This document shows, piece after piece, positions 25,885-35,155 of a stretch of 64,000 nucleotides of DNA. The stretch comes from Paenibacillus validus NBRC 15382 (GTDB taxonomy: Bacteria; Bacillota; Bacilli; Paenibacillales; NBRC-103111). The DNA lies in assembly GCF_004000985.1 (NCBI RefSeq), contig NZ_BIMH01000024.1:1-64000 (forward strand), read 5' to 3'. Position 1 is the stretch's first letter. Every line of letters begins with the position of its first letter. Both the position numbers and the translations under genes were made by a program. The notes under the pieces were generated by a model. It saw nothing but the letters and a program-made list of their open reading frames with translations, was not told the origin of the DNA and did no database searches.

Positions 25885-27684
25885 TTACTCTGCGGAAATA
25901 ATGTAATAGTACAACGGTTGACCGCCTTCGTGCACTTCCACTTCGACGTCGCCGTGCGCCTCATGCACATACGCGACAAGCTGCTGCGTCGTCGATTCCT
26001 CGGCGTCCGCCCCCGCGTACAATGTTAATATTTCCGCGCCGTCCGCAAGCAGGCTGTCGATCAGCTGCCGGCAGGAGGCGACCAAGTCCGGGTTCGAAGC
26101 GACGATCTTGCTGTTGTGAATGCCGATATAATCGCCCTGCTTAATGTCGATGCCGTCCATCTGCGTATCGCGGACCGCGTACGTCACTTGACCGGCATGC
26201 ACCTGCTGGAGCGCCTGCTGCATATTGTCGGCATTCTCGTCAGGCGCCGCTTCCTCCTGAAACGCGATGATGGCGGCGATGCCCTGCGGAATCGACTTGC
26301 TCGGAACGACGATCACTTGCTTGTCTTCCACGAGCTCGACTGCCTGCTGGGCAGCCATGATGATGTTGGAGTTATTGGGCAGTACGAACACGGTATGCGC
26401 TTCGACCTCCGAAACGGCCTTTACGATGTCCTCCGTGCTCGGATTCATCGTTTGTCCCCCGTGCAGCACGCGATCGACGCCCAGGCTGGTGAAGATTCCG
26501 CTCAGCCCCTCGCCTGCGGACACCGCTACGAAGCCGTATCGCTTCAAATCGTCCGTATCCGCGATTGCGTCAGCTTCGGCCGGAACCGCGGCAGCGGCTG
26601 CTTGAAGCGCAGGCTCTACCGTTCCGAACGGCTGCTCCGATTCCAAAATGTGCGTGTGCTGATCGCGCATATTTTCGATCTTGATCCGGCTCAGCTCGCC
26701 GTACTGCTGGGCATGCGTCATTACCGTTCCGGGATATTCGGCATGGATATGAATTTTGACCAGATCGTCGTCAGCCACGACGAGCAGCGAATCTCCATAC
26801 GCGGACAGCTGCTCGCGGAAGAGCGCTTCGTCAAAAGGCCGGGAGGCCGTCTTGGACGGGTTCAACCGGATCATGAACTCGGTGCAGTACCCATATTCGA
26901 TATCTTCCGTCGCCAGGTGGGCCTGCGCGCTCTTCAGTTCGGCGTGAGCCTGGACGTTCACGGCCGTATTCTCCGGTTCCAGCAGCTCGTCGATCGGCTG
27001 CACCGCGCCAAACGCCACATACGGCATATCCGCCGGCTCAACCACCTCATCTTGACCTTCAAGCGCCGACATAAACCCTTCATAGATCAATACCAAGCCT
27101 TGTCCACCCGAATCGACAACGCCAACCTGCTTCAGCACCGGAAGCAAATCGGGTGTACGGTTTAAAGCGTCCTGCCCTTGACGCAGAAGCTCGGACACAA
27201 CCGTCGTCACATCCGATTGACGCTTTGCCGTCACGACCGCTTGTTTGGCCGCTTCTTTGGCTACCGTCAGAATGGTGCCCTCCACCGGTTTCACCACTGC
27301 CTTATACGCAATATCGACGCCGTTCTGAAAAGCGGCTGCGACCTGCTGCGCGTTCGCTGTGCTAAGGTCGGCCACGGCTTTCGAAAAACCGCGGAACAAC
27401 TGCGACAGAATGACGCCCGAGTTACCGCGTGCACCCATCAACAGCCCTTTGGCCAGCGCCTCGGCTGCCTTCCCGAGGTGTTCGGACGGCCTGCGCCGCA
27501 GCTCCTCGACCCCGGATGTAAGGGTTAGATTCATATTCGTTCCTGTATCTCCATCCGGCACCGGAAACACGTTCAGCGCGTTGACTCGATCGACATTCGT
27601 CTTCAGCCGAAGAGCCCCCGCCTCCACCATTCGGATAAAATCCGCACCGTTCAATTCATTGAAGCGCTTACTCAAAAAGACCAT
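25885..27684 (-). CDS. fakA: Fatty acid kinase FakA (YloV, DAK2/DhaL domain)
   Basis: 599 residues. The N-terminal DhaL domain has NVFPVPDGDTGTNM, whose Asp residues bind Mg-ATP, and KGLLMGARGNSGVILSQLF. A middle domain and a C-terminal DegV-like half (VLPNNSNIIMAAQQAVEL) follow, as in FakA. It phosphorylates fatty acids held by FakB. It forms a kinase/binding-protein pair with the DegV gene 70 bases downstream. The ATG at 27684 follows a purine-rich AGGAAGGGGA very closely; a TTG a few codons in (LSKRF) is an alternative. Confidence 0.95.
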   Translation of the reverse strand: MVFLSKRFNELNGADFIRMVEAGALRLKTNVDRVNALNVFPVPDGDTGTNMNLTLTSGVEELRRRPSEHLGKAAEALAKGLLMGARGNSGVILSQLFRGFSKAVADLSTANAQQVAAAFQNGVDIAYKAVVKPVEGTILTVAKEAAKQAVVTAKRQSDVTTVVSELLRQGQDALNRTPDLLPVLKQVGVVDSGGQGLVLIYEGFMSALEGQDEVVEPADMPYVAFGAVQPIDELLEPENTAVNVQAHAELKSAQAHLATEDIEYGYCTEFMIRLNPSKTASRPFDEALFREQLSAYGDSLLVVADDDLVKIHIHAEYPGTVMTHAQQYGELSRIKIENMRDQHTHILESEQPFGTVEPALQAAAAAVPAEADAIADTDDLKRYGFVAVSAGEGLSGIFTSLGVDRVLHGGQTMNPSTEDIVKAVSEVEAHTVFVLPNNSNIIMAAQQAVELVEDKQVIVVPSKSIPQGIAAIIAFQEEAAPDENADNMQQALQQVHAGQVTYAVRDTQMDGIDIKQGDYIGIHNSKIVASNPDLVASCRQLIDSLLADGAEILTLYAGADAEESTTQQLVAYVHEAHGDVEVEVHEGGQPLYYYIISAE

Positions 27685-27754
27685 TCCCCTTCCTGCTATT
27701 CCCTATCCCGCGCCAGGCCCCTGGCCCGGTCGCAACTGATGCCTCTGCTTAGTC

Positions 27755-28117
27755 TTATTGGGCGATACGAACGCCTTGTACGAAAATGTTGACGGCATCG
27801 ACTTGCAATCCCGCCACTTCGCGAAGCATGTACTTCACTTTGGTTTGAACGTTGTGCGCCACAACGGAAATCTTCGTGCCATAGCTAACGACGATATATA
27901 AATCAATGGCGAGAATGCCCGTTTCATCGCGATGCACTTCAACGCCGCGGCTCAGGTTATCCCTTCGCAGAAGCTCGGCGATTCCGTCCTTGAACTGGTT
28001 GCGCGACGCCATGCCGACAAGCCCGTAACATTCCAGAGCTGCGGAGCCGGCGAGTACGGAGACTACTTCGTCCGTCACATATATTTTGCCATAGGGTGAA
28101 GCCAGTTCAATAGCCAT
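27755..28117 (-). CDS. yloU: Asp23/Gls24 family protein YloU
   Basis: 120 residues. MAIELASPYGKIYVTDEVVS starts the Asp23/Gls24 fold, with the conserved GLVGMASRN and VSYGTKISVVAHNVQTKVKY blocks. These cytoplasmic proteins respond to envelope stress and, in other species, anchor at the membrane; here the partner is unknown. Order rpmB-yloU-yloV matches B. subtilis. It is 70 bases upstream of fakA and transcribed with it. Confidence 0.93.
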   Translation of the reverse strand: MAIELASPYGKIYVTDEVVSVLAGSAALECYGLVGMASRNQFKDGIAELLRRDNLSRGVEVHRDETGILAIDLYIVVSYGTKISVVAHNVQTKVKYMLREVAGLQVDAVNIFVQGVRIAQ

Positions 28118-28231
28118 CTTTAGAACGCTCCTTTAATTTAGATTACGATGGACTATGTAACATTGTACTATATCTGTTGCAAGAAATAAATAAACTTCCA
28201 TGAAAAGTGCCAAGATTGTCCTTTCGTTCCG

Positions 28232-28260
28232 TTGACGGCTTTTACCCACTGTGCTATCAT
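28232..28260 (+). promoter_or_regulatory. Sigma-A promoter for rpmB
   Basis: TTGACG, 17-base spacer, TATCAT, 46 bases before the rpmB start codon. It is divergent from yloU. Confidence 0.75.
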
Positions 28261-28305
28261 AGTTAAGTATGCTTTGAGCGCGTATGCTTTAAGGAGGTGT
28301 AACAC

Positions 28306-28494
28306 ATGTCCCGTAAATGTTTTATTACCGGTAAAAGTCCGAGCACTGGAAACCACGTATCCCATGCGAACAACAAAGCGAAACGCACATGGGGAGTTAA
28401 CGTGCAAAAGGTCCGCATTCTGGTGGACGGCAAACCTAAACGTGTTTGGGTAAGCACGAAGGCTTTGAAATCCGGCAAAGTAACTCGCGTGTAA
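28306..28494 (+). CDS. rpmB: 50S ribosomal protein L28
   Basis: 62 residues. [28 protein letters not shown] is the L28 signature; the Cys count is reduced (a single N-terminal Cys), consistent with the zinc-independent form. AAGGAGGTG lies seven bases upstream. It is transcribed against its neighbours, as in B. subtilis, with its own promoter and terminator. Confidence 0.97.
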   Translation: MSRKCFITGKSPSTGNHVSHANNKAKRTWGVNVQKVRILVDGKPKRVWVSTKALKSGKVTRV

Positions 28495-28509
28495 TCTGCG
28501 CTTGCAGAC

Positions 28510-28537
28510 AAAAAGCACCTGTTTCAGGTGCTTTTTT
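28510..28537 (+). terminator. rpmB terminator
   Basis: AAAAAGCACCTG pairs with CAGGTGCTTTTTT, directly after rpmB. It also works in reverse for spoVM. Confidence 0.9.
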
Positions 28538-28596
28538 AGTTTGCCCCGAACTTCGAAGGCTGCAAGTCGACCCGTATAAGTATGGGTGGCGTACGT

Positions 28597-28677
28597 TCAG
28601 TTTTTACTGAATGTATTAAGTACCGCCTTCACAAACCCACCTAAAAACTTCGGAAGCTTGATTGTGTAAAATTTCAT
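28597..28677 (-). CDS. spoVM: Stage V sporulation protein M
   Basis: 26 residues: MKFYTIKLPKFLGGFVKAVL then NTFSKN, nearly identical in its first 14 residues to B. subtilis SpoVM. This amphipathic helix recognises the convex forespore membrane and anchors SpoIVA for coat assembly. GGAGGATGCAAA precedes the ATG. Its position between rpmB and rpe matches B. subtilis. Its ATG overlaps the stop of an upstream repeat-containing frame (ATGA). Confidence 0.95.
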   Translation of the reverse strand: MKFYTIKLPKFLGGFVKAVLNTFSKN

Positions 28678-28880
28678 TTTGCATCCTCCTCCCGGGCTTT
28701 GACTGGCAAAGCCACTTCGTCAGCATAGTCATAAGCTTTGCGAAAGCAAAGTCGCTTCGTAAGCAGTTGCTCGGCTTTGCCCGGCAAAACCATTTTCGTA
28801 AGCATTATATTCGTACCGCTCCCCAAAGGTGACTTACCTTTTTCTTCCGGTTCACACATCCAATGGCATGCTAGAGCCAT
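28674..28880 (-). CDS. Possible leader ORF with 13-residue repeats, overlapping spoVM
   Basis: 68 codons from ATG 28880 to a TGA that overlaps the spoVM ATG by one base (ATGA), an arrangement that allows coupled translation. The second half contains three tandem 13-codon units (TKMVLPGKAEQLL, TKRLCFRKAYDYA, DEVALPVKAREED). The only good ribosome site (GGAGGAG) lies about 30 bases upstream, too far, so translation is doubtful. It could instead be a repeated RNA leader. No family recognised. Confidence 0.3.
   Translation of the reverse strand: MALACHWMCEPEEKGKSPLGSGTNIMLTKMVLPGKAEQLLTKRLCFRKAYDYADEVALPVKAREEDAK
28696..28812 (-). repeat. Three tandem 39-bp units, each with a small hairpin
   Basis: Units start at 28696, 28735 and 28774. 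On the plus strand each begins GCTTTG and pairs with a following CAAAGC/CAAAG, then TTCGT[CA]AGCA. The period is exactly 39, a multiple of three. They lie just 5' of spoVM. Confidence 0.8.
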
Positions 28881-29111
28881 AACTTTTTACTTTATATTAT
28901 TAACTCCTCCGATTAATTATGACTTCACACGAGACAAGATTTACGCAGTCCGGGGGACTTTCTTCCTCTCGGCTTTCCCGCTTGACCCTAAGCAAGATAG
29001 CAGCACGCCGAGCACGCCGATTCGCTGCAGGTGTCACGCTTGGTTTGAAGGAGGGGCACAAGGTGAGCCGGATGGTAATGCCGATGCGTCCGCCATGTAA
29101 AGCTCACGCCC

Positions 29112-29151
29112 GAAAAAAAACGCCGCCCCAACCGATAAGTTGGAGCGGCGC
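29112..29151 (-). terminator. Terminator at the end of the rlmN-to-rpe operon
   Basis: On the minus strand GCCGCTCCAAC, a short loop and GTTGGGGCGGC form a strong stem followed by eight T. It separates spoVM from the long operon. Apart from this and the repeat region, 28881-29111 shows nothing I can name. Confidence 0.9.
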
Positions 29152-29161
29152 TTACACAGCG

Positions 29162-29413
29162 TCAAGCCGGCTGCGCAGGTTCGTTCATAAACAAAAACAC
29201 CGCGTAGAAGCATATGAACAGAAAGTAAAAGCCGACTGCCGCGGCGACAAAACCGATGCGCATGGCGCGCGAGTCGTTGCGCGTAAAAAACTGGTAGCCG
29301 ACGTACAGTGCTCCCAGTGAGAACACATACTTGCTCAGATCCTGCATAATCGAGAATAGAAAGATAAGACCGCCGCCTAACAGGCCGAACACCACAACTT
29401 TTGCCGCAGGCAA
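29162..29413 (-). CDS. Small membrane protein downstream of rpe
   Basis: 83 residues from TTG 29413, eight bases after the rpe stop, with GAGGAG of the rpe end serving as site. Three hydrophobic helices are separated by short loops (VVFGLLGGGLIFLFSIMQDL, IGFVAAAVGFYFLFICFYAV). No family recognised. In B. subtilis thiN (thiamin pyrophosphokinase) occupies this place, and no thiN is seen here. Confidence 0.65.
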   Translation of the reverse strand: MPAAKVVVFGLLGGGLIFLFSIMQDLSKYVFSLGALYVGYQFFTRNDSRAMRIGFVAAAVGFYFLFICFYAVFLFMNEPAQPA

Positions 29414-29420
29414 GCTGGAA

Positions 29421-30080
29421 TCAGCGCTCCTCCCCGCGAATGGCGCGGATCGCGGCGGCACGGTCCGGTTGGCCGAACACCGCGTTGCCCGCCACCAGCA
29501 CGTTGGCCCCGGCAGCCGCCACAAGCTTGGCCGTCTCGGCATTGATGCCTCCGTCCACTTCGATGTCGATGTGCGCCAAACCCCGCTCATTCAACATCTT
29601 ACGCAGCGAACGAATTTTCTCCAGCGACCCCGGAATGAAGCTTTGGCCCCCGAAGCCGGGGTTTACCGTCATGACGAGCACCAAGTCCACGATTTCCAGC
29701 GGCGCGTATTCGATCGCCGATAACGGCGTAGCCGGGTTTAAGACAACTCCCGCCTTGACTCCCTGCTCTTTAATGCCGTGAAGCGTGCGGTGCAGATGCA
29801 CGCACGCTTCTGCATGCACGGAGATCAGATCTGCGCCGGCTTTAGCGAACGCCGGCACATAACGATCCGGTTGTTCGATCATCAGGTGAACGTCGAGCGG
29901 AAGCTTCGTTCTCGGCCGAAGGGCTTCCACCACAAGCGGTCCGATCGTCATATTCGGCACGAAGTGCCCGTCCATCACATCGACGTGAAGCCAATCGGCT
30001 CCGCCCTGCTCCACGTCTGCCACCTCCTCGCCCAGACGGGCGAAGTCGGCGGAAAGAATCGATGGCGCTATGCGCAGCAT
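29421..30080 (-). CDS. rpe: Ribulose-phosphate 3-epimerase
   Basis: 219 residues of a TIM barrel. [57 protein letters not shown] and [11 protein letters not shown] carry the metal-binding His and Asp residues of Rpe. It interconverts ribulose-5-phosphate and xylulose-5-phosphate. AGGAGG precedes the start, two bases after the rsgA stop, so the genes are coupled. Confidence 0.98.
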   Translation of the reverse strand: MLRIAPSILSADFARLGEEVADVEQGGADWLHVDVMDGHFVPNMTIGPLVVEALRPRTKLPLDVHLMIEQPDRYVPAFAKAGADLISVHAEACVHLHRTLHGIKEQGVKAGVVLNPATPLSAIEYAPLEIVDLVLVMTVNPGFGGQSFIPGSLEKIRSLRKMLNERGLAHIDIEVDGGINAETAKLVAAAGANVLVAGNAVFGQPDRAAAIRAIRGEER

Positions 30081-30082
30081 CG

Positions 30083-31003
30083 TTAATACCTCCTTTTTTG
30101 ACCGCGGATTTCTTCCAGAAACAGTACGTAATCCGAATACCGCGAGGCCGCGATCCGCCCCTGCTCCATCGCTTCCTGCACTTTACAATCAGGCTCGTGC
30201 AGATGAAGGCAGCCGCGGAATCGGCATTGCGCCGCGAACGGCGCGAACTCGCGGAAGCATGCGCCCAGACCTTCGGCGTCAACCTGCAGAAAGTCAAGCT
30301 GGCTGAACCCCGGCGTATCGGCGACTATGCCGCCGTTCGGCAGGCGCAGCAGCTCGACATGACGCGTCGTATGCTTGCCCCGGCCAAGCTTCATGCTGAT
30401 TTCGTTCGTTTCCAGCTGCAGCCCGGGAATCATCGCATTAAGCAGCGTCGACTTGCCGACGCCCGACTGACCCGCGAACACGCTGATCCGTCCGGAGAGA
30501 CGTTTACGCACCTCTTCCACGCCGACCCCTTCCTTGGAGCTCGTGACAAACACCGGATAGCCGATCGACTCGTACAAACGCACGACCGCCTCAAGCTCCT
30601 CCGACGAATCCTCATCCGTCTTGTCCGATGCGGACGGGGACCACAAATCCCGCTTCGTCAAGCAAATGATCGTATCCAGTCCCGCGCTTTCGGTATGCAC
30701 GAGAAATTTATCGAGCAGCGGAATGTTAAGCGCCGGCTCCCCGACCGAAAACACAAGAACGACTTGTTCCACGTTGGCGATCGGTGGACGCACGAGCTCC
30801 GAGGACCGAGGCAAAATTTCCGTGACCGTTCCTTCCCCGTTCTCCGTCAATTCGTAAGCGACCCGGTCTCCGACCAGCGGCGAGATGTTCCGCTTCTTGA
30901 AGACGCCGCGCGCCCGGCATTGAATATATTCGGAATCGTGGGACCCTTCCGCCAGCACGTAGTAATATCCGCTTAATGCCTTGACGATCAATCCGTTGGG
31001 CAT
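30083..31003 (-). CDS. rsgA: Ribosome small subunit-dependent GTPase A
   Basis: 306 residues. An OB domain is followed by a circularly permuted GTPase (TKRD as G4, [12 protein letters not shown] as G1, DTPGFSQ as G3) and a zinc region ([14 protein letters not shown]). RsgA/CpgA assists 30S maturation. In B. subtilis CpgA is phosphorylated by PrkC, the gene directly upstream. Its ATG overlaps the prkC stop. Confidence 0.98.
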   Translation of the reverse strand: MPNGLIVKALSGYYYVLAEGSHDSEYIQCRARGVFKKRNISPLVGDRVAYELTENGEGTVTEILPRSSELVRPPIANVEQVVLVFSVGEPALNIPLLDKFLVHTESAGLDTIICLTKRDLWSPSASDKTDEDSSEELEAVVRLYESIGYPVFVTSSKEGVGVEEVRKRLSGRISVFAGQSGVGKSTLLNAMIPGLQLETNEISMKLGRGKHTTRHVELLRLPNGGIVADTPGFSQLDFLQVDAEGLGACFREFAPFAAQCRFRGCLHLHEPDCKVQEAMEQGRIAASRYSDYVLFLEEIRGQKRRY

Positions 31004-33192
31004 TATGACATTCGGCCTCCCGTTGTCGTATTTCCGCTTGCTCCTCCGGCTGGCACGCTTGTGCCGCCCTGCGCGGGCTTCGCCCCGCCGTTGTTTGCAG
31101 GAGCCTGACTATCCGTCCCGGCCGGCTTGTTGGTGCCGCCCTGCTGCTGAATCCCCGTCCCGCCGGCGCCGGTATTCGGCGTTCCAGTGCTCGGCGTTAC
31201 AGGCTTGCCGCTTTTTTGCATCAAATAATCCTGATACGTCACCGTAATCAGATCGGCGATATTGTTATCCACCTTAACCTGGATGACCGCGTTTTTATCC
31301 GGGGACACGACCAGCTTCACTTGAAGCATCTCCGTCTTCGTTACGTTGCTCAGCGTTTGATATTCCGTCGGCGTGTCGTAAGTCGCGTCGGTCAACAAAA
31401 TTTTGACCGTTGACGCTTTCCCCTCTTGCGCAGGCTTGATCGGTATGCTGACGGACATCGGTCCGGCTTCTTCCGGAAGACCCGAACTGACCGTTAACGT
31501 GATTTCTGTTCCCGGCGGCACGGAATCATTCGGCTGGTAAGGGAACTGCCCGATGACCTTGCCCTTCGATTGCTTATAGCTAGCCTCGTAGGTAATTCCA
31601 TCCTTAGCGAGCTTCAGGTTGTTGACCAGCAGCATGTTTTTCGCTTCATTCTCCGTCTTGCCGATCAAATTCGGCATCGGGATGGATTCGCGCCCTTTGG
31701 ACACAACCAGCTTCACCATGACGGCCGCCGGATCGGCGAATTCTTCGTCCGCCGCCGGCGTCTGGCTCACGACCGTGTCCGGCGGCTCGTCCATAAACTT
31801 CGATTCGACGACGATGTTCTTCTCGGCGATGCCCAGCTCCTTCAACCGCGTTGTCGCATCGCCAAGCTTCAATTTCACCAGGTCGGGCATTTTTTTCTTA
31901 TCCGGCCCTTGGCTGACGTACAGCGTAATCTTCGAGCCGACATTCACCTTCATGTCGGAATGGCTTTGACGGACAACCGTGTCCTTAGGCGAATTTTTGT
32001 CATCCTTGACGTACTCGAATTCCGACTCCAGCTTCGCGTCGTGCAGCATCTGCTGCGCTTGCACGAGCTGCAGGCCGACGACGGTCGGGACGTCCACCCG
32101 CTCGATCATCACTTTAGCCTTAACCACACCGACCGCATACCACATGCCGCCCAGCACCGCAAGCAGCACAAGGATGATAACCAGCGGTTTTACCCAGCGT
32201 TTCTTCTTGCGCGGAGCCGCAGGTTCCTCCTCATCGTCCTCGTCGTCCTCGGCTGCCTGCAGCGAGGAACGGTCGATCGTAAATTGGTCGGGCCTTAGAG
32301 CCGGCATGACGCGCGTCCGTTCTTCATCGAGCTCGTCGTCATCGAGGAAGTTGACCTTCGGCTCGTTTCGGCGATGCGGCAGCAGGCACGATTCCAGATC
32401 GCCGAGCATTTCTTTGGCGGAACGATACCGTTCCGTCGTGCTTTTCCGCATCGCCCGCAAAATGACGTTCTCGACGCTCTGCGGAATGAGCGGATTTACT
32501 TTGCGCGGCTCCTCGACGTCCTCCTGCAAATGCTTCAGTGCAACGCTGATCGGGCTCTCCCCGAGAAAAGGAAGACGACCGGTCAGCATTTGGTACATGA
32601 CGATCCCTAGCGAGTACAAATCGGATTGCTCGCCGGTCGGCGTACCTTTGGCATGCTCCGGCGAGAAATAATGCACCGAACCGACCACCGAGCCGGTTTG
32701 TGTGATCGTAGAGGATGTAACGGCGCGCGCGATGCCGAAATCGGTCACTTTGACGCGTCCGTTTTTGCCAATCAGGATATTGTGCGGCTTGATGTCGCGA
32801 TGGATGATTTGATTATGGTGTGCGTGATCGAGCGCATCGCAGATTTGACCGGCGATATGCACGGCTTCTTCCACCTGCAGAGGCGCCCTCGTTTTAATCA
32901 AATCGTTCAAGGTCGTCCCTTCGATGTACTCCATCACGATGTAATGCACGTCTTCTTCCTGACCGACGTCGTAGATGCTGACCACATTCGGATGCGATAA
33001 GGAGGCGGCCGCTTGCGCTTCGCGGCGGAACCGCTGGATGAATTCCTCGTCGTGCACGTACTGCTGGCGGAGCACTTTCACGGCCACATGTCGATGTAAT
33101 AAAATATCTAGTCCTTTGTATACGATGGCCATTCCTCCGCCGCCGACCCGCTCGAGAATTTCGTAACGTCCTCCTAGCTGTCTGCCGATCAT
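31003..33192 (-). CDS. prkC: PASTA-domain Ser/Thr protein kinase PrkC
   Basis: About 729 residues. The kinase domain (1-270) shows GGGGMAIVYKG, VAVKVL, HRDIKPHNILI and DFGIARAV. One membrane helix (PLVIILVLLAVLGGMWYAVG, near 340) leads to three outer PASTA repeats (VPTVVGLQ, MPDLVKLK, MPNLIGKT) that bind muropeptides, then a further beta domain and a long Pro/Gly/Thr/Asn tail. PrkC triggers spore germination and controls growth. ATG 33192 has a GAGGGATG site; an in-frame GTG at 33204 overlaps the prpC stop (GTGA) and is an alternative. Confidence 0.97.
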   Translation of the reverse strand: MIGRQLGGRYEILERVGGGGMAIVYKGLDILLHRHVAVKVLRQQYVHDEEFIQRFRREAQAAASLSHPNVVSIYDVGQEEDVHYIVMEYIEGTTLNDLIKTRAPLQVEEAVHIAGQICDALDHAHHNQIIHRDIKPHNILIGKNGRVKVTDFGIARAVTSSTITQTGSVVGSVHYFSPEHAKGTPTGEQSDLYSLGIVMYQMLTGRLPFLGESPISVALKHLQEDVEEPRKVNPLIPQSVENVILRAMRKSTTERYRSAKEMLGDLESCLLPHRRNEPKVNFLDDDELDEERTRVMPALRPDQFTIDRSSLQAAEDDEDDEEEPAAPRKKKRWVKPLVIILVLLAVLGGMWYAVGVVKAKVMIERVDVPTVVGLQLVQAQQMLHDAKLESEFEYVKDDKNSPKDTVVRQSHSDMKVNVGSKITLYVSQGPDKKKMPDLVKLKLGDATTRLKELGIAEKNIVVESKFMDEPPDTVVSQTPAADEEFADPAAVMVKLVVSKGRESIPMPNLIGKTENEAKNMLLVNNLKLAKDGITYEASYKQSKGKVIGQFPYQPNDSVPPGTEITLTVSSGLPEEAGPMSVSIPIKPAQEGKASTVKILLTDATYDTPTEYQTLSNVTKTEMLQVKLVVSPDKNAVIQVKVDNNIADLITVTYQDYLMQKSGKPVTPSTGTPNTGAGGTGIQQQGGTNKPAGTDSQAPANNGGAKPAQGGTSVPAGGASGNTTTGGRMS

Positions 33193-33200
33193 TCCATCCC

Positions 33201-33974
33201 TCACCCCGCTTCTCCGTTAGGTTCCGACGCCCGATGCCGGGAATCGTTAGCCATCAATACGACAGTGACGTTATCGTCGCCGCCCGCAGCCAGCGCTTCG
33301 TTGATCAAGCCGCGAACTTTGTCCTCAAGATCGCCTTCTCCCAACACCGTATGTAAAATGCGCTGCTGCTCCACGAGACCGCTAAGGCCGTCGCTGCACA
33401 GCAGCAGCATGTCGCCGGACTGCCAGGAAATTTCCTGCACGTCAACCTCGATCGTAGGCTCCGTGCCCAGCGCCCGTGTCAACACATTGCGGCGCGGATG
33501 GTGTTCCGCCTCTTCACGGCTGATTTGCCCGCTCTTGACCAGCTCGTTCACGAGCGAATGATCCTCCGTCAGCTGTTCGATATGACCGCCGCGAATGCGG
33601 TAAGCCCGGCTGTCCCCGATATGCGCGATCACAGCGGATTCACTGCTGGCCAGAACAGCGACCACCGTTGTTCCCATTCCGTGGTAGTTTTCCCGCTCGG
33701 AAGCGTACTCAAATATTTTCTCATTCGCTTTTTCGATCGCCGAACGCAGACGCTGGCCCCGCTGCTCGCCGTTCAGATCAGCGTCCATCGGATGCAGACC
33801 TTGCGGAATCCATTCGATCGCCATTGCGCTTGCGATATCGCCCGCCTGATGACCGCCCATGCCGTCGGCGACGATGGCGAGCGCCCATCCGTCCGGTTGA
33901 TCCTGAACGAGCGCACGGTCTTCATTGACCGTGCGGACCCGTCCAATATCGGATAAAAAGGCCATTTTCAACAT
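33201..33974 (-). CDS. prpC: PP2C-type Ser/Thr phosphatase PrpC
   Basis: 257 residues from ATG 33974 with GAGGTG nine bases upstream. DIGRVRTVNEDRAL, VADGMGGHQAGDIAS, AHIGDSRAYRIRGG and the late GGDDNVTVVL supply the metal-binding Asp residues of PP2C/PPM phosphatases. It dephosphorylates PrkC and its targets; prkC follows at once with overlap, as is general in Firmicutes. Confidence 0.97.
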   Translation of the reverse strand: MLKMAFLSDIGRVRTVNEDRALVQDQPDGWALAIVADGMGGHQAGDIASAMAIEWIPQGLHPMDADLNGEQRGQRLRSAIEKANEKIFEYASERENYHGMGTTVVAVLASSESAVIAHIGDSRAYRIRGGHIEQLTEDHSLVNELVKSGQISREEAEHHPRRNVLTRALGTEPTIEVDVQEISWQSGDMLLLCSDGLSGLVEQQRILHTVLGEGDLEDKVRGLINEALAAGGDDNVTVVLMANDSRHRASEPNGEAG

Positions 33975-33982
33975 CGTAGGTT

Positions 33983-35065
33983 TCACCTCGCACCCGACTC
34001 CATATGCTTCGCCCGCAATTGTCCGCAAGCCGCGGCGATGTCGCTGCCCTGCTCGCGGCGGATCGTGGCGTTCACTTTGTTCTTCTCGAGAATGCGTTGG
34101 AACGCGAAGATATCGTTGCGCGGCGTACGCACGTAGTCGCGCTCGGATACGAAGTTGACCGGGATGAGGTTGACGTGAGCCATCGGGAACGTCTTGAGCA
34201 CCCGAGCCAGCTCCTCCGCATGCTCCGGTCTGTCGTTTACATTCCCCATCAAAGCGTATTCGAACGTGATGCGGCGGCCGGTCTTGGCCACATAGTAACG
34301 ACAGGCTTCCAGCAAGTCGGCAAAAGGATAGCGCCGGTTCACCGGCATCAGCTTGGAACGCAGCTCGTCGTTTGGCGCGTGTATCGAGATCGCCAGATTG
34401 ATCTGCGTATCTTCGTCCGCAAAACGGTAAATGTTCGGCACGATGCCGCTCGTCGATACCGTAATGTGGCGCTGCCCGATGTTCAGACCTTTCGGATGAA
34501 TCATCACCTTGAGAAACTTCATGACGGCGTCATAGTTCTCGAACGGCTCGCCAATGCCCATGATGACGATGCTGCTGACGCGCTCTTCCGTTTCATCGAG
34601 CAGTTGCTGGGCTTTGACCACCTGCGCGATAATTTCGCCCGAGGTCAAATTCCGCTTCAAGCCGCCTAGCGTGGAAGCGCAGAACGTACAGCCGATCCGG
34701 CAGCCGACTTGCGTCGTGACGCAAATGCTGTTGCCGTAGCTGTGCTTCATGATGACCGTTTCGATCGCGTTCTTATCCGTTAATTCGAATAGAAACTTCA
34801 CGGTACCGTCTTTGGACCGGTAGTGCGCCACTTCGTTTAACGTGACGAAGTCGAACTGATCCCGCAGCTTGTCCCGCAGCGATTTCGGCAGGTTCGTCAT
34901 CGCGTCGAAGCTTGAAACTCTTTTCACATATAACCAGTCAAAAATTTGGCCGGCGCGAAAGCCCGACTCTCCGTTCTCTTTCACCCAAGCCTGCCAATCC
35001 TCTAACGTATAATCGTAGACGTAGGGCTTAAGGTTGGTGGGCATTTTGCTTGCTGGCAGTTCCAT
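33983..35065 (-). CDS. rlmN: 23S rRNA (adenine2503-C2)-methyltransferase RlmN
   Basis: 360 residues. The radical-SAM cluster motif is [11 protein letters not shown], the methyl-carrying Cys lies near the C-terminus (DIAAACGQL), and [12 protein letters not shown] binds SAM. RlmN methylates A2503 of 23S rRNA and A37 of some tRNAs. It lies directly upstream of prpC. Confidence 0.97.
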   Translation of the reverse strand: MELPASKMPTNLKPYVYDYTLEDWQAWVKENGESGFRAGQIFDWLYVKRVSSFDAMTNLPKSLRDKLRDQFDFVTLNEVAHYRSKDGTVKFLFELTDKNAIETVIMKHSYGNSICVTTQVGCRIGCTFCASTLGGLKRNLTSGEIIAQVVKAQQLLDETEERVSSIVIMGIGEPFENYDAVMKFLKVMIHPKGLNIGQRHITVSTSGIVPNIYRFADEDTQINLAISIHAPNDELRSKLMPVNRRYPFADLLEACRYYVAKTGRRITFEYALMGNVNDRPEHAEELARVLKTFPMAHVNLIPVNFVSERDYVRTPRNDIFAFQRILEKNKVNATIRREQGSDIAAACGQLRAKHMESGAR

Positions 35066-35155
35066 ATCTTATCACGACCCGTTTTTTCTAAATTGAAGGC
35101 CCTTCGGGCAATACTGCCGAAAAGGCCACGTTTTATTTTACCACATTTTAAACGC

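Noticed and set aside
28539-28596. CRISPR-like repeats near spoVM
   Set aside because: The 39-bp units at 28696-28812 are adjacent without spacers, only three copies, no cas genes; tandem repeats, not CRISPR.
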